Shown in pieces: positions 22,172-30,710 of a stretch of DNA of 38,582 nucleotides. Source of the stretch: Promicromonospora citrea (GTDB lineage Bacteria > Actinomycetota > Actinomycetes > Actinomycetales > Cellulomonadaceae); assembly GCF_013004695.1 (NCBI RefSeq), contig NZ_JABEMG010000032.1, positions 1 to 38,582 of the forward strand. Reading direction: 5' to 3'. The notes beneath the pieces were generated by a model. The model ran no database searches, was not told the origin of the DNA, and saw only the letters and a program-made list of their open reading frames with translations. Position 1 is the first letter of the stretch. Each line of letters starts with the position of its first letter. A program made the position numbers and the translations under genes.

Positions 22172-23539
22172 GTGCAGTACGTCAACTCTGTCGTCGAGCT
22201 CGTCGGCAACACCCCCCTGGTCCGGCTCGGCCACGTCACCGAGGGCGTCACCGATGCGACGGTGCTCGTCAAGCTCGAGTACCTCAACCCCGGCGGCTCC
22301 TCCAAGGACCGCATCGCGGGCCGCATCATCGACGCGGCCGAGCGTGAGGGCAGGCTCCGGCCCGGCGGCACCATCGTCGAGCCCACCTCGGGCAACACCG
22401 GCGTCGGCCTGGCGCTGGTGGCCCAGCAGCGTGGGTACCGCTGCGTGTTCGTGCTGCCGGACAAGGTGGGCGAGGACAAGCGCAACGTCCTCACCGCGTA
22501 CGGCGCCGAGGTCGTCGTCACGCCCACGGCCGTCGCGCCCGACAGCCCCGAGTCCTACTACTCGGTGAGCGACCGCCTGGTGCGCGAGATCCCGGGCGCC
22601 TTCAAGCCCGACCAGTACTCCAACCCCAACGGGCCGCGCTCCCACTACGAGACCACCGGTCCCGAGATCTGGCGGGACACCGAGGGCCGCGTGACCCACT
22701 TCGTCGCCGGCGTCGGCACGGGCGGGACCATCACGGGCACCGGCCGGTACCTGCGCGAGGTCTCGGGCGACCGGGTGCGCATCATCGGCGCCGACCCCGA
22801 GGGCTCGGTGTACTCCGGCGGCACCGGCAGGCCCTACCTCGTCGAGGGCGTCGGCGAGGACTTCTGGCCCACCGCCTACGACCCGACCGTGCCGCACGAG
22901 ATCATCGCCGTCAGCGACGCCGAGTCGTTCGCGATGACGCGCCGCCTCGCCCGCGAGGAGGGCATCCTCGTGGGCGGCTCGAGCGGCATGGCCGTCGTCG
23001 CGGCCCTCGAGGCGGCGCGCGACCTCACCGCCGACGACGTCGTGGTGGTCCTCCTGCCCGACGGCGGCCGCGGCTACCTGGGCAAGATCTTCAACGACAC
23101 CTGGATGCGGTCCTACGGGTTCTCCCCCGCCATCGAGGACCACACCGTCGCCGACGTGCTGGCCGCCAAGGCCGACCGCACGCCGCCCGTGCTCTACGTG
23201 CACCCGACGGACACGGTGCGCGAGGCGATCGACCGCATGACCCGCAGCGGCGTGTCCCAGCTCCTCGTGCTCACGGCCGAGCCGCCCGTCGTGCTCGGCG
23301 AGGTCGCGGGCGCCGTGCACGAGAAGGACCTGCTCGACCGCGTGTTCGCCGGCACGGCGAACCTCTCCGACGAGGTCGGCGGCCTCGTCGGGCGGCCTCT
23401 GCCGCTCATCGGCGTCAACGAGCCGGTCGGCGCGCTGCGCGCCGCGCTGGCCGACGAGACCGCGCTGCTGGTCACCGACGGCGGCAAGGCCCTCGGCGTC
23501 GTCTCGCGCGCCGACCTGCTCGACTACCTCGCGGTCTGA
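22172..23539 (+). CDS. cbs: Cystathionine beta-synthase
   Basis: A 455-residue PLP enzyme of fold type II with a C-terminal CBS-domain pair. The catalytic domain (1 to about 320) has 'NPGGSSKDR' with PLP lysine K45, the substrate loop 'PTSGNTGVGLALV' and the phosphate-binding loop 'GTGGTITGTGRYL'. Two CBS motifs, 'TVADVLAAKADRTPPVLYVHPTDTVREAIDRMTRSGVSQLLVL' and 'PLPLIGVNEPVGALRAALADETALLVTDGGKALGVVSRADLLDYL', fill residues 335-455. It condenses serine (or O-acetylserine) with homocysteine, making cystathionine in reverse transsulfuration; cysteine synthase activity is a possible alternative. The start GTG 22172 has AGGAAGAG 6 nt upstream, and that site is complementary to the Cys leader. It is followed 31 nt later by metB. 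Confidence 0.94.
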   Translation: MQYVNSVVELVGNTPLVRLGHVTEGVTDATVLVKLEYLNPGGSSKDRIAGRIIDAAEREGRLRPGGTIVEPTSGNTGVGLALVAQQRGYRCVFVLPDKVGEDKRNVLTAYGAEVVVTPTAVAPDSPESYYSVSDRLVREIPGAFKPDQYSNPNGPRSHYETTGPEIWRDTEGRVTHFVAGVGTGGTITGTGRYLREVSGDRVRIIGADPEGSVYSGGTGRPYLVEGVGEDFWPTAYDPTVPHEIIAVSDAESFAMTRRLAREEGILVGGSSGMAVVAALEAARDLTADDVVVVLLPDGGRGYLGKIFNDTWMRSYGFSPAIEDHTVADVLAAKADRTPPVLYVHPTDTVREAIDRMTRSGVSQLLVLTAEPPVVLGEVAGAVHEKDLLDRVFAGTANLSDEVGGLVGRPLPLIGVNEPVGALRAALADETALLVTDGGKALGVVSRADLLDYLAV

Positions 23540-23570
23540 CGGCCGCCGGCTCCCGAAAGAGATCTCTGAC

Positions 23571-24746
23571 ATGACCACCCAGCAGAACCGGTTCGACACC
23601 CTCGCCATCCACGCCGGCCAGCACCCCGACCCGACCACCGGCGACGCCATCCCCGCCATCCACGTCACCTCCACCTACACGCAGGACGGCATCGGCGGGC
23701 TGCGCGGCGGGTACGAGTACTCGCGCGGCGGCAACCCCACGCGCACTGCGCTCGAGGAGCAGCTCGCCGCGATCGAGGGCGGGGCGGCGGGCATCTCGTT
23801 CGCCTCGGGCCTCGCCGCGGAGGACGCGCTGCTGCGCGCCGTCGTCTCCCCCGGCGACCACGTGCTGGTGCCGAACGACGTCTACGGCGGCACGCACCGC
23901 CTCGTCCGCACGATCCACGGCAAGGCGGGCGTCGCGCACAGCACCGTCGACACGGCCGACCTCGACGCCGTGCGGGCGGCCGTGCGGCCCGAGTCCAGGG
24001 TGCTCTGGGTCGAGACGCCGTCGAACCCGCTCATGAAGATCAGCGACATCCCGGCGCTCGCCCAGCTCGCGCACGAGCACGACCTCCTGCTGGTCGTGGA
24101 CAACACGTTCGCGTCGCCCGCGCTGCAGCGCCCGCTCGACCTCGGGGCCGACGTCGTGGTCCACTCCACGACCAAGTACCTCGGCGGGCACTCCGACGTC
24201 GTCGGCGGGGCGGTCGTCGTCGGGCACGGCAGGGACGGGAAGGGCGGCGAGGAGCTCGCCGAGCAGGTGCGGTACGTGCAGTTCGCGGCGGGCGCCGTCT
24301 CGAGCCCGTTCGACGCGTTCCTCACCACCCGCGGCATCAAGACGCTGGCCGTACGCATGCAGCGGCACTCCGAGAACGCGCAGGTGCTCGCCGAGCGGCT
24401 CGTGCACCACCCCGCCGTCGCGCGCGTGCTGTACCCCGGGCTGCCCGACCACCCCGGCCACAAGGTCGCGGCGCACCAGATGTCGCGGTTCGGCGGCATG
24501 ATCTCGCTCGACCTGGCCGGCGGCGAGGCCGCGGCGCGCGCGTTCGCCGAGTCGACGCACGTGTTCCTCCTCGCCGAGTCGCTCGGCGGCGTCGAGTCGC
24601 TGGTCAACTACCCCAGCGCGATGACCCACGCCTCGGTGCGCGGCACCGAGGCCGAGGTGCCGCCGTCGATCGTGCGGCTGTCCGTGGGGCTCGAGGACGT
24701 GACCGACCTCCTGGAGGACGTCGAGCAGGCGCTCGACCGGGTGTGA
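23571..24746 (+). CDS. metB: Cystathionine gamma-synthase / gamma-lyase
   Basis: A 391-residue fold-type I PLP enzyme of the Cys/Met metabolism family. It has 'YEYSRGGNPTRTALEEQLAAIEG' (phosphate-binding Tyr/Arg), 'FASGLAAEDALL', 'NDVYGGTHRL', 'WVETPSNPLMKISDI' and the PLP lysine K202 in 'VVHSTTKYLGGHSDVVGGAVV'. The length and motifs fit cystathionine gamma-synthase or gamma-lyase, and sequence alone cannot decide between them. Together with the upstream cystathionine beta-synthase it would give either the transsulfuration step to methionine or the reverse route to cysteine. The latter fits the Cys-responsive leader. ATG 23571 has AAAGAGA upstream at long spacing. It ends at 24746, and the next gene has its own leaderless promoter. 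Confidence 0.93.
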   Translation: MTTQQNRFDTLAIHAGQHPDPTTGDAIPAIHVTSTYTQDGIGGLRGGYEYSRGGNPTRTALEEQLAAIEGGAAGISFASGLAAEDALLRAVVSPGDHVLVPNDVYGGTHRLVRTIHGKAGVAHSTVDTADLDAVRAAVRPESRVLWVETPSNPLMKISDIPALAQLAHEHDLLLVVDNTFASPALQRPLDLGADVVVHSTTKYLGGHSDVVGGAVVVGHGRDGKGGEELAEQVRYVQFAAGAVSSPFDAFLTTRGIKTLAVRMQRHSENAQVLAERLVHHPAVARVLYPGLPDHPGHKVAAHQMSRFGGMISLDLAGGEAAARAFAESTHVFLLAESLGGVESLVNYPSAMTHASVRGTEAEVPPSIVRLSVGLEDVTDLLEDVEQALDRV

Positions 24747-24807
24747 GCCGGGCCGGCGGCCACCGTTGCCCTCTGGGGCCCGGCCGCGCGCGGTTAGGGT
24801 GTGGGGC

Positions 24808-25083
24808 GTGAGCGAACAGGCACCCGTCAGCGCCGCCATGCACCGGGCCAAGGCCGACGCCCGCGCCTCCCACGTCACCGTGGGACTCGTCCGGAACCTG
24901 CCGGGCGACCGCGAGGAGATCGACTGCTCGTGCGGCATGACGCTGACCAACGGGCCGCAGTGGTCGCTGGACGAGCACATCCGGCTGCACCGGGCGGAGG
25001 CGCGCTACCTCGCGCTGAGCGCCGTCGCGCCCGCGGGCATGCCACGCCTCATCGCCGTCGACCCGGAGCGCCTGCCGCGCTGA
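24808..25083 (+). CDS. Small uncharacterised protein with Cys/His cluster
   Basis: A 91-residue protein I do not recognise. It is mostly helical and contains 'EEIDCSCGMTLTNGPQWSLDEHIRLHRAEARYL', where C-S-C followed by H-x3-H could bind one zinc ion, somewhat like a short zinc ribbon or a single C2H2-like unit. No signal peptide or membrane segment is present. GTG 24808 is preceded by TAGGGT (24795-24800) with a 7-nt spacer and no ribosome binding site, a clear leaderless arrangement that makes the start convincing. It follows metB by 61 nt. A connection to sulfur metabolism cannot be shown. Confidence 0.75.
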   Translation: MSEQAPVSAAMHRAKADARASHVTVGLVRNLPGDREEIDCSCGMTLTNGPQWSLDEHIRLHRAEARYLALSAVAPAGMPRLIAVDPERLPR

Positions 25084-25170
25084 GGCGCGGGCACGCGAGA
25101 GCCGGCGCCCGTGCCTCGTCGCACGGGACGCGCACGTCCGCTCAGGGACGTGCCGTGCCCACCCGTCGGG

Positions 25171-25413
25171 TCAGAGCTCTTCCGGGTCGTCCCAGGAGAC
25201 CCCGCTGGAGGCTCCCGAGATGGGGTCGAGCTCGCAGCCGGCGAGGTTGCGGGGCGCCTTGGAGACGTCACCGCCCCCGAGCAGGCCGCGGCGGGACGCG
25301 GCGCGCCGGACGGCCGGCGGCGCGATGTGGGCGTAGGAGGCGTTGGACTCGTCGACCAGGTCGGTCGGACCGTGCTCGGCGGGTTCGGTGGACTGGGGTT
25401 CCCCCGTGATCAT
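25171..25413 (-). CDS. Small uncharacterised protein, 80 residues
   Basis: A short minus-strand gene in the otherwise empty interval between the Cys/His-cluster protein and glgX. The product starts 'MITGEPQSTEPAEHGPTDLVDES' and ends 'RRGLLGGGDVSKAPRNLAGCELDPISGASSGVSWDDPEEL'. It is polar with a disordered-looking N-terminus, a basic stretch (RRAASRR) and a conserved-looking C-terminal segment ending in acidic residues. I do not recognise a family, although similar short proteins occur beside glgX/treZ in related genomes as far as I recall. ATG 25413 is assumed; GTG 25419 is in frame and there is no clear ribosome binding site. Much longer frames on this strand extend across glgX but are shadows. 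Confidence 0.55.
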   Translation of the reverse strand: MITGEPQSTEPAEHGPTDLVDESNASYAHIAPPAVRRAASRRGLLGGGDVSKAPRNLAGCELDPISGASSGVSWDDPEEL

Positions 25414-25566
25414 GCCCACATGATCGCAGCAACGGCCGTGCGCTCGCATCCGGATCGGCGGGTGACTCGCACGTCCGCACAGATCCCCGCGAAGCCTCCA
25501 CGCGGGCGCCACGCCCATCACGCACGTCGCCCCGCACGGGAGGCGCGGGGGTGTGATGATCGTTCG

Positions 25567-27705
25567 ATGCAGACCTGGCCTGGGCACCCCTATCCCCTCG
25601 GTGCGACGTTCGACGGGACCGGCACCAACTTCGCGCTCTACTCCTCCGTCGCCGAGCGGGTCGAGCTCTGCCTGCTGGCCGACGACGACTCCGAGACCCG
25701 CGTCGAGGTCACCGAGACCGACGCCCACGTGTGGCACGTGTACCTGCCCGGCGTCGGCCCGGGGACCCGGTACGGGTACCGCGTGCACGGCCCGTACGAC
25801 CCGGCGTCGGGCCACCGGTGCAACCCGGCCAAGCTCCTGCTGGACCCCTACGCCAAGGCCGTCGACGGCGACCTGGACGGCGACCCGTCCCTGTTCTCCT
25901 ACCCGTTCGACGACACCGAGCAGGCCGTCACGGGCACGACCCCGGCCGACGGCGACTCGCGCGGCCACACGATGGTCTCCGTGGTGGTCAACCCGTACTT
26001 CGACTGGGGCCACGACCGCCCGCCGGCCACGCCGTACCACGAGTCGGTGATCTACGAGGCGCACGTCAAGGGCCTCACCATGCGCCACCCGGACGTGCCG
26101 GAGGAGCTGCGCGGCACGTACGCGGGCCTGGCCCACCCCGCGGTGATCGACCACCTGACCAGCCTCGGTGTCACGGCCATCGAGCTCATGCCGGTGCACC
26201 AGTTCGTCACCGACCCGTCGCTGGCCGCGAAGGGCCTGTCCAACTACTGGGGCTACAACACGATCGGCTTCTTCGCGCCGCACAACGGGTACGCGGGCTA
26301 CGGCCGGCGCGGCGAGCAGGTCATGGAGTTCAAGTCCATGGTGAAGACGATGCACGAGGCGGGCATCGAGGTGCTGCTCGACGTCGTCTACAACCACACC
26401 GCCGAGGGCAACCAGCTCGGCCCGACGCTGAGCTTCCGCGGCATCGACAACGCCGCCTACTACCGCCTGGTGGACGGCGACGAGGCGCACTACTTCGACA
26501 CGACCGGCACGGGCAACTCGCTGCTCATGCGCTCGCCCGCGGTGCTCCAGCTCATCATGGACTCGCTGCGGTACTGGGTGGAGGAGATGCACGTCGACGG
26601 CTTCCGCTTCGACCTCGCCGCGACGCTCGCCCGCCAGTTCCACGAGGTGGACCGGCTGAGCGCGTTCTTCGACATCGTGCACCAGGACCCGGTCATCTCC
26701 CAGGTCAAGCTCATCGCGGAGCCGTGGGACCTGGGCGACGGCGGCTACCAGGTGGGCGGTTTCCCGCCGCTGTGGACCGAGTGGAACGGCCGCTACCGCG
26801 ACACCGTGCGCGACTTCTGGCGCGGCGAGCCCGCGACGCTCCCGGAGTTCGCCTCCCGCCTGACCGGCTCGAGCGACCTCTACGAGCACACGGGCCGGTT
26901 CCCCAGCGCGTCCATCAACTTCGTCACGGCGCACGACGGGTTCACGCTCGCCGACCTGACGGCCTACAACGAGAAGCACAACGAGGCCAACGGCGAGGAC
27001 AACAACGACGGCGAGAGCTTCAACCGGTCCTGGAACTGCGGCGTCGAGGGGCCGACGGACGACCCCGAGGTGCGCGAGCTGCGCGCCCGCCAGCGCCGCA
27101 ACCTGCTCGTCACGCTCCTGCTCAGCCAGGGCGTGCCGATGATCGCGCACGGCGACGAGCTGGGCCGCACGCAGGACGGCAACAACAACGTCTACTGCCA
27201 GGACAACGAGCTGTCGTGGGTGGACTGGGACCTCGACGACGAGCGCGCCGCGCTGCTGGAGTTCGCCCGACAGGCCGTCCGCCTGCGCCGCGAGCACCCG
27301 GTGCTGCACCGGCGCCGCTTCTTCGAGGGCCGCTCCCCCGGGGACGACTCCGACCGGCCCGCCGACATCGAGTGGCTCGACCTCACCGGCGCGCGCATGG
27401 ACGACACGGACTGGAACCAGTCCTACGCGCGCACCGTCGCCGTCTACCTGGGCGGGGACGAGATCACCGAGAAGGACAGGCGGGGCGAGCCGGTCGTCGA
27501 CGACTCCTTCCTGCTGCTGCTCAACGCCCACTCCGAGAAGCTGGACTTCACGTTGCCGTCGGCCGCGTACGGGGCCGAGTGGACGGTCGTGCTCGACACC
27601 GACGGCAACGCCGAGCCCGGCACGGTGCTGCAGGCAGGCGCCGGGCTGCCGGTGACCGCGCACAGCGTGGTGGTGCTGACCCGCCCATCCGGGTCGGCGG
27701 GCTAG
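25567..27705 (+). CDS. glgX: Glycogen debranching enzyme GlgX
   Basis: A 712-residue GH13 isoamylase-type enzyme that removes alpha-1,6 branches from glycogen or its limit dextrin. Residues 1 to about 140 are a CBM48-like domain ('PLGATFDGTGTNFALYSSVAERVELCL'). The catalytic barrel has region I 'DVVYNHTAEG', region II 'GFRFDLAATL' with nucleophile D349, region III 'IAEPWDLG' with acid/base E385, and region IV 'TAHDGFTLADL' with D457. All four GH13 signatures are intact. ATG 25567 lacks a ribosome binding site; GATGAT 6 nt upstream suggests leaderless transcription. Its TAG stop at 27703-27705 forms part of the -10 box of the next gene, which encodes the TreZ-like protein. Confidence 0.97.
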   Translation: MQTWPGHPYPLGATFDGTGTNFALYSSVAERVELCLLADDDSETRVEVTETDAHVWHVYLPGVGPGTRYGYRVHGPYDPASGHRCNPAKLLLDPYAKAVDGDLDGDPSLFSYPFDDTEQAVTGTTPADGDSRGHTMVSVVVNPYFDWGHDRPPATPYHESVIYEAHVKGLTMRHPDVPEELRGTYAGLAHPAVIDHLTSLGVTAIELMPVHQFVTDPSLAAKGLSNYWGYNTIGFFAPHNGYAGYGRRGEQVMEFKSMVKTMHEAGIEVLLDVVYNHTAEGNQLGPTLSFRGIDNAAYYRLVDGDEAHYFDTTGTGNSLLMRSPAVLQLIMDSLRYWVEEMHVDGFRFDLAATLARQFHEVDRLSAFFDIVHQDPVISQVKLIAEPWDLGDGGYQVGGFPPLWTEWNGRYRDTVRDFWRGEPATLPEFASRLTGSSDLYEHTGRFPSASINFVTAHDGFTLADLTAYNEKHNEANGEDNNDGESFNRSWNCGVEGPTDDPEVRELRARQRRNLLVTLLLSQGVPMIAHGDELGRTQDGNNNVYCQDNELSWVDWDLDDERAALLEFARQAVRLRREHPVLHRRRFFEGRSPGDDSDRPADIEWLDLTGARMDDTDWNQSYARTVAVYLGGDEITEKDRRGEPVVDDSFLLLLNAHSEKLDFTLPSAAYGAEWTVVLDTDGNAEPGTVLQAGAGLPVTAHSVVVLTRPSGSAG

Positions 27706-27715
27706 GCTGTCCGCC

Positions 27716-29560
27716 GTGACCGGACCGAGGAGTGGAACCGGAGGAACCACACCACCGCCCCGACCTGGGCCTGACATGCCTGTTCCCGGGCCCAGACCGG
27801 TGGTGTGGGCCCCGCGCGCCCGCGTCATCGAGGTGCTCGTCCCGTACGACGCGTACGAGGAGCCGGAGCACATGCCGCTGCGCCTCGTGGGCGCGGGCCA
27901 GCCCGGCTACTGGGGCGCCGACACCGTGCTCGGCCACGGGACCGACTACGGCTACTCGGTGGACGGCGGGCCGCTGCTGCCCGACCCGCGCAGCGTCTGG
28001 CTCCCGCAGGGCATCCACGGTCCGACGCGCGTGTTCGACCCCGCCTTCGAGTGGACCGACGGCACGTGGTCGCCGCCCGACCTGTCGACGAGCGTGCTCA
28101 TGCACGTCGACGTCGAGACGTTCACCCCCGAGGGCACGCTCGACGCGGCCGCGCGCCTGCTCCCGGCCGTCGCGGAGCTCGGCGTCCACGGCGTCGAGCT
28201 CGCGCCCGTCGCGGCGTTCGACCCGGCGCTGGGTCCGTCGCACGGCGTGCGGCTCTACTCGGTGCACGAGCCCTACGGCGGGCCGCGCGCCCTCCAGCGC
28301 TTCGTGGACGCGGCGCACGCCGCCGGCCTCGCCGTCGTGCTCGACATCCCGTACCGCTGGGCGGTGGCCGACGAGCTCGGCCTCGAGGCGTACGGCCCCT
28401 ACCTCCAGGGCGGCGGGCGCCCGCGCCCGCCCCGACCGGACGTCGGCGACGCGGGCGAGCACGCGCTCCAGGCGATGCGGCCCCGCACCGGCCAGGTGCC
28501 GCTGGACCGCCCGCGCACGGGCCCGATCCAGATGCGCACCGGTCAGGTGCCGAGCATCGGCACGCGGGCCGGCAAGGTGCCGTCCGCACCGACCGTGCGG
28601 ACCGACTACGTGGGCGACCGCATCAACCTCGACGGCAGCGGCAGCCGCGGCCCGCGGGACTTCCTCGTGGACGACGCGCGGCACTGGCTGCGCGAGTACC
28701 ACGTCGACGGCCTGGTGCTCGACGTCGACGCGCTCGTCGACCGCTCCCCCACCCCGTTCCTCGGCGAGCTCGCCGACCACGTGGTGGCCCTGGGCGAGCA
28801 GCTCGACCGGCGGTTCAGCCTCCTCGTGGACGGCCCCGGGCGCAGCGACCGGCTCACGTCGATCCTGCTGCGCATCCTGTCCGGCCCCGGCAAGTCCGAG
28901 GACATCCAGGCGCTGCAGATGCTCGCCGACCTCGTGCACCCCTCGGTGCGGCGCGCGAGCAGGCAGAACGGCGGCGGGCGCCGCCGGATGCGCTCGGGCG
29001 CGGCCGTGGTCGAGGACATCACCCGCCTGCCCGCCACGCAGCTCACCGTCCCGTGGGCGGGCGAGGAGAGCCCGGCGACGGCGCTCCTGGCCGTGGACGA
29101 CGTCGACATCCGGGCGAGCGTGCTGGCGACCGTGGTGCTCGCGGGCAACCCGCTCGTGCTCGACACCGTGCACACCCCCGTGGCGCCCCGCAACGAGAGC
29201 GAGCAGCGCCTGGCGCGCTGGGCGCGCGAGCTCATCGCGATCCGGCACAGCGTCGCCGAGGAGCTGGACCTGCCGCTGGAGATCCGCTCGACGGCCGACC
29301 GGTCGGTGATCGTGGTGCTGCGCGGCACGCTGGCGTTCGTGCTCAACACCGGGCACGGTCTGGCGGCCCTCCGCCTCGGCAGCCTGCTGCGGCCGGCCGA
29401 CGGCGCGGTCCAGGCCCCGCTGCCGGGCTCGTTCCGCCTCGCCGCGGCGTGGGAGCCGGGCGCGACCCGCCTCGTGGGCGACACGCTCACGGTGCCGCCG
29501 CGCATGACGGCGGTGCTCCGCGCGGAGAACCCGACGCACCCCACGACGCGCCGCCGCTGA
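27716..29560 (+). CDS. TreZ-like protein lacking GH13 catalytic signatures
   Basis: A 614-residue protein clearly derived from malto-oligosyltrehalose trehalohydrolase (TreZ). It keeps 'PDPRSVWLPQGIHGPTRVFDPAFEWTDGTW', 'VETFTPEGTLDAAARLLPAVAELGVHGVELAPVAAFD', 'EPYGGPRALQRFVDAAHAAGLAVVLD' and 'DDARHWLREYHVDGLVLDVDALVDRS'. However, region I is 'DIPYRW' instead of D-V-V-Y-N-H, and region II lacks the invariant Arg (L-V-L-D instead of R-L-D). No region III Glu is seen near 'LLVDGPGR'. A Pro/Arg-rich insert at residues 231-295 carries four RTGQVP-like repeats. It is probably a pseudoenzyme, perhaps a glucan-binding or regulatory partner. GTG 27716 has TAGGCT 7 nt upstream; ATG 27776 is an alternative start. 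Confidence 0.8.
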   Translation: MTGPRSGTGGTTPPPRPGPDMPVPGPRPVVWAPRARVIEVLVPYDAYEEPEHMPLRLVGAGQPGYWGADTVLGHGTDYGYSVDGGPLLPDPRSVWLPQGIHGPTRVFDPAFEWTDGTWSPPDLSTSVLMHVDVETFTPEGTLDAAARLLPAVAELGVHGVELAPVAAFDPALGPSHGVRLYSVHEPYGGPRALQRFVDAAHAAGLAVVLDIPYRWAVADELGLEAYGPYLQGGGRPRPPRPDVGDAGEHALQAMRPRTGQVPLDRPRTGPIQMRTGQVPSIGTRAGKVPSAPTVRTDYVGDRINLDGSGSRGPRDFLVDDARHWLREYHVDGLVLDVDALVDRSPTPFLGELADHVVALGEQLDRRFSLLVDGPGRSDRLTSILLRILSGPGKSEDIQALQMLADLVHPSVRRASRQNGGGRRRMRSGAAVVEDITRLPATQLTVPWAGEESPATALLAVDDVDIRASVLATVVLAGNPLVLDTVHTPVAPRNESEQRLARWARELIAIRHSVAEELDLPLEIRSTADRSVIVVLRGTLAFVLNTGHGLAALRLGSLLRPADGAVQAPLPGSFRLAAAWEPGATRLVGDTLTVPPRMTAVLRAENPTHPTTRRR

Positions 29561-29583
29561 CCCCTCCGCCCGGCGGGTGGGTC
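29559..29583. terminator. Hairpin between convergent genes
   Basis: A GC-rich imperfect stem (about 12 bp with one mismatch, 29559-29583) begins at the TGA of the TreZ-like gene. It lies before the stop of the convergent ATPase gene at 29596. No T-tract is visible. Confidence 0.45.
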
Positions 29584-29595
29584 AGGGGTGGGCGG

Positions 29596-30657
29596 TCACG
29601 GGCGGGGCGTGAGGAGGGTGCGGCCCTCCTCGGCGAGCGCGCCCAGGCGGGACAGCGCCCGGAAGTACTTCTTGCGGTAGCCGCCCGCGAGCATCTCCGG
29701 GGTGAACAGGCCGCTGGTGTCGCCCTCGCCGCCCAGGAGCACCGGCACGTCGCGGTCGTAGAGGCGGTCGACGAGCACGACGAGGCGCAGCGCGACGGCC
29801 TGGGCCTCGACCGGGCGCACCCCGGTGAGGGCGACGAGGGTGACGCCGTCGAGCAGCGCGCCGTAGCGGCTGGGGTGCACCGTCGCGAGGTGGTCGAGCA
29901 GGTCGTCGAAGGCGTCGAGCGTGGCACCGGGGTGCGCGGCCGCCGCGGCGACGACGTCGGCCTCGGACAGCGGCTCGGAGTCGGTGACGACGTCGCGGTG
30001 CCGGTAGTCCTCGCCGTCCACGCGCAGGGTCTCGAAGCGGTCGGAGAGCGCCTTGATCTCGCGCTGGAAGTCCTGGGCGGCGAACCGGCCCTCGCCGAGC
30101 GCGTCCGGCAGCGTGTTCGACGTCGCGGCGAGCGCGACGCCGCGGTCGGCGAGCTCGCGCATGAGACGGGACATCAGCGTGGTGTCGCCGGCGTCGTCGA
30201 GCTCGAACTCGTCGATGCAGACGAGCTTCTTGGCGCCCAGGGCCTCGACCGTCTGGTGGAAGCCGAGGGCCCCCACGAGGTTGGTGTACTCGACGAAGGT
30301 GCCGTACGCGACGGCGTCGGCCCCGAGCTCCTCGGCGACGGCGTGGGCGAGCGAGGTGAGCAGGTGGGTCTTGCCGACGCCGAAGCCGCCGTCGAGGTAG
30401 ACCGCCGGTGCCGTCCTCCGGCGGCTGAACAGGCCGCGCCGCGGCGCGGCGACCTGCTGGGCGATCTCCTGCAGCCGGTCCAGCGCGCGGGCCTGGCTCG
30501 GGTGCGCGGGGTTGGCGCGGTAGGTCGCGAAGCGGGCCTGCGCGAAGTGCCGCGGGGGCACGAGGTCGGTGACGAGCCGGTCGACGGGGACCTGGGGCCG
30601 GACCGCGCTGAGGGCGGTCGTCGTGGTCGGGGTGTCGGTGGTGGAGGGGGCTGTCAC
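29596..30657 (-). CDS. zapE: AFG1/ZapE-family ATPase
   Basis: A 353-residue AAA-like ATPase of the AFG1/ZapE family. The Walker A motif 'DGGFGVGKTHLL' is at residues 89-100, and Walker B is 'KKLVCIDEFELDDAGD'. 'RLMRELADRGVALAATSNTLPDAL' resembles the sensor region, and the C-terminal 'GLFTPEMLAGGYRKKYFRALSRLGAL' completes the family profile. In E. coli ZapE associates with the division ring; in actinobacteria the role is less studied. GTG 30657 has TAATCT 8 nt upstream and no strong ribosome binding site, so a leaderless or short-leader transcript is likely. It is convergent with the TreZ-like gene, and the SDR-like gene upstream on the same strand ends 53 nt away. Confidence 0.88.
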   Translation of the reverse strand: MTAPSTTDTPTTTTALSAVRPQVPVDRLVTDLVPPRHFAQARFATYRANPAHPSQARALDRLQEIAQQVAAPRRGLFSRRRTAPAVYLDGGFGVGKTHLLTSLAHAVAEELGADAVAYGTFVEYTNLVGALGFHQTVEALGAKKLVCIDEFELDDAGDTTLMSRLMRELADRGVALAATSNTLPDALGEGRFAAQDFQREIKALSDRFETLRVDGEDYRHRDVVTDSEPLSEADVVAAAAAHPGATLDAFDDLLDHLATVHPSRYGALLDGVTLVALTGVRPVEAQAVALRLVVLVDRLYDRDVPVLLGGEGDTSGLFTPEMLAGGYRKKYFRALSRLGALAEEGRTLLTPRP

Positions 30658-30710
30658 GAGGCAGAAGATTACCGGCGGCGCGCCGCCCGGGACCCCTCAG
30701 GAGAGCAACG

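Noticed and set aside
25171-27873. A 900-codon minus-strand open frame opposite glgX
   Set aside because: It is a shadow of glgX with His/Val/Arg-rich low-complexity translation. Only its last 80 codons, which leave the glgX gene, look like a real small protein and are annotated.
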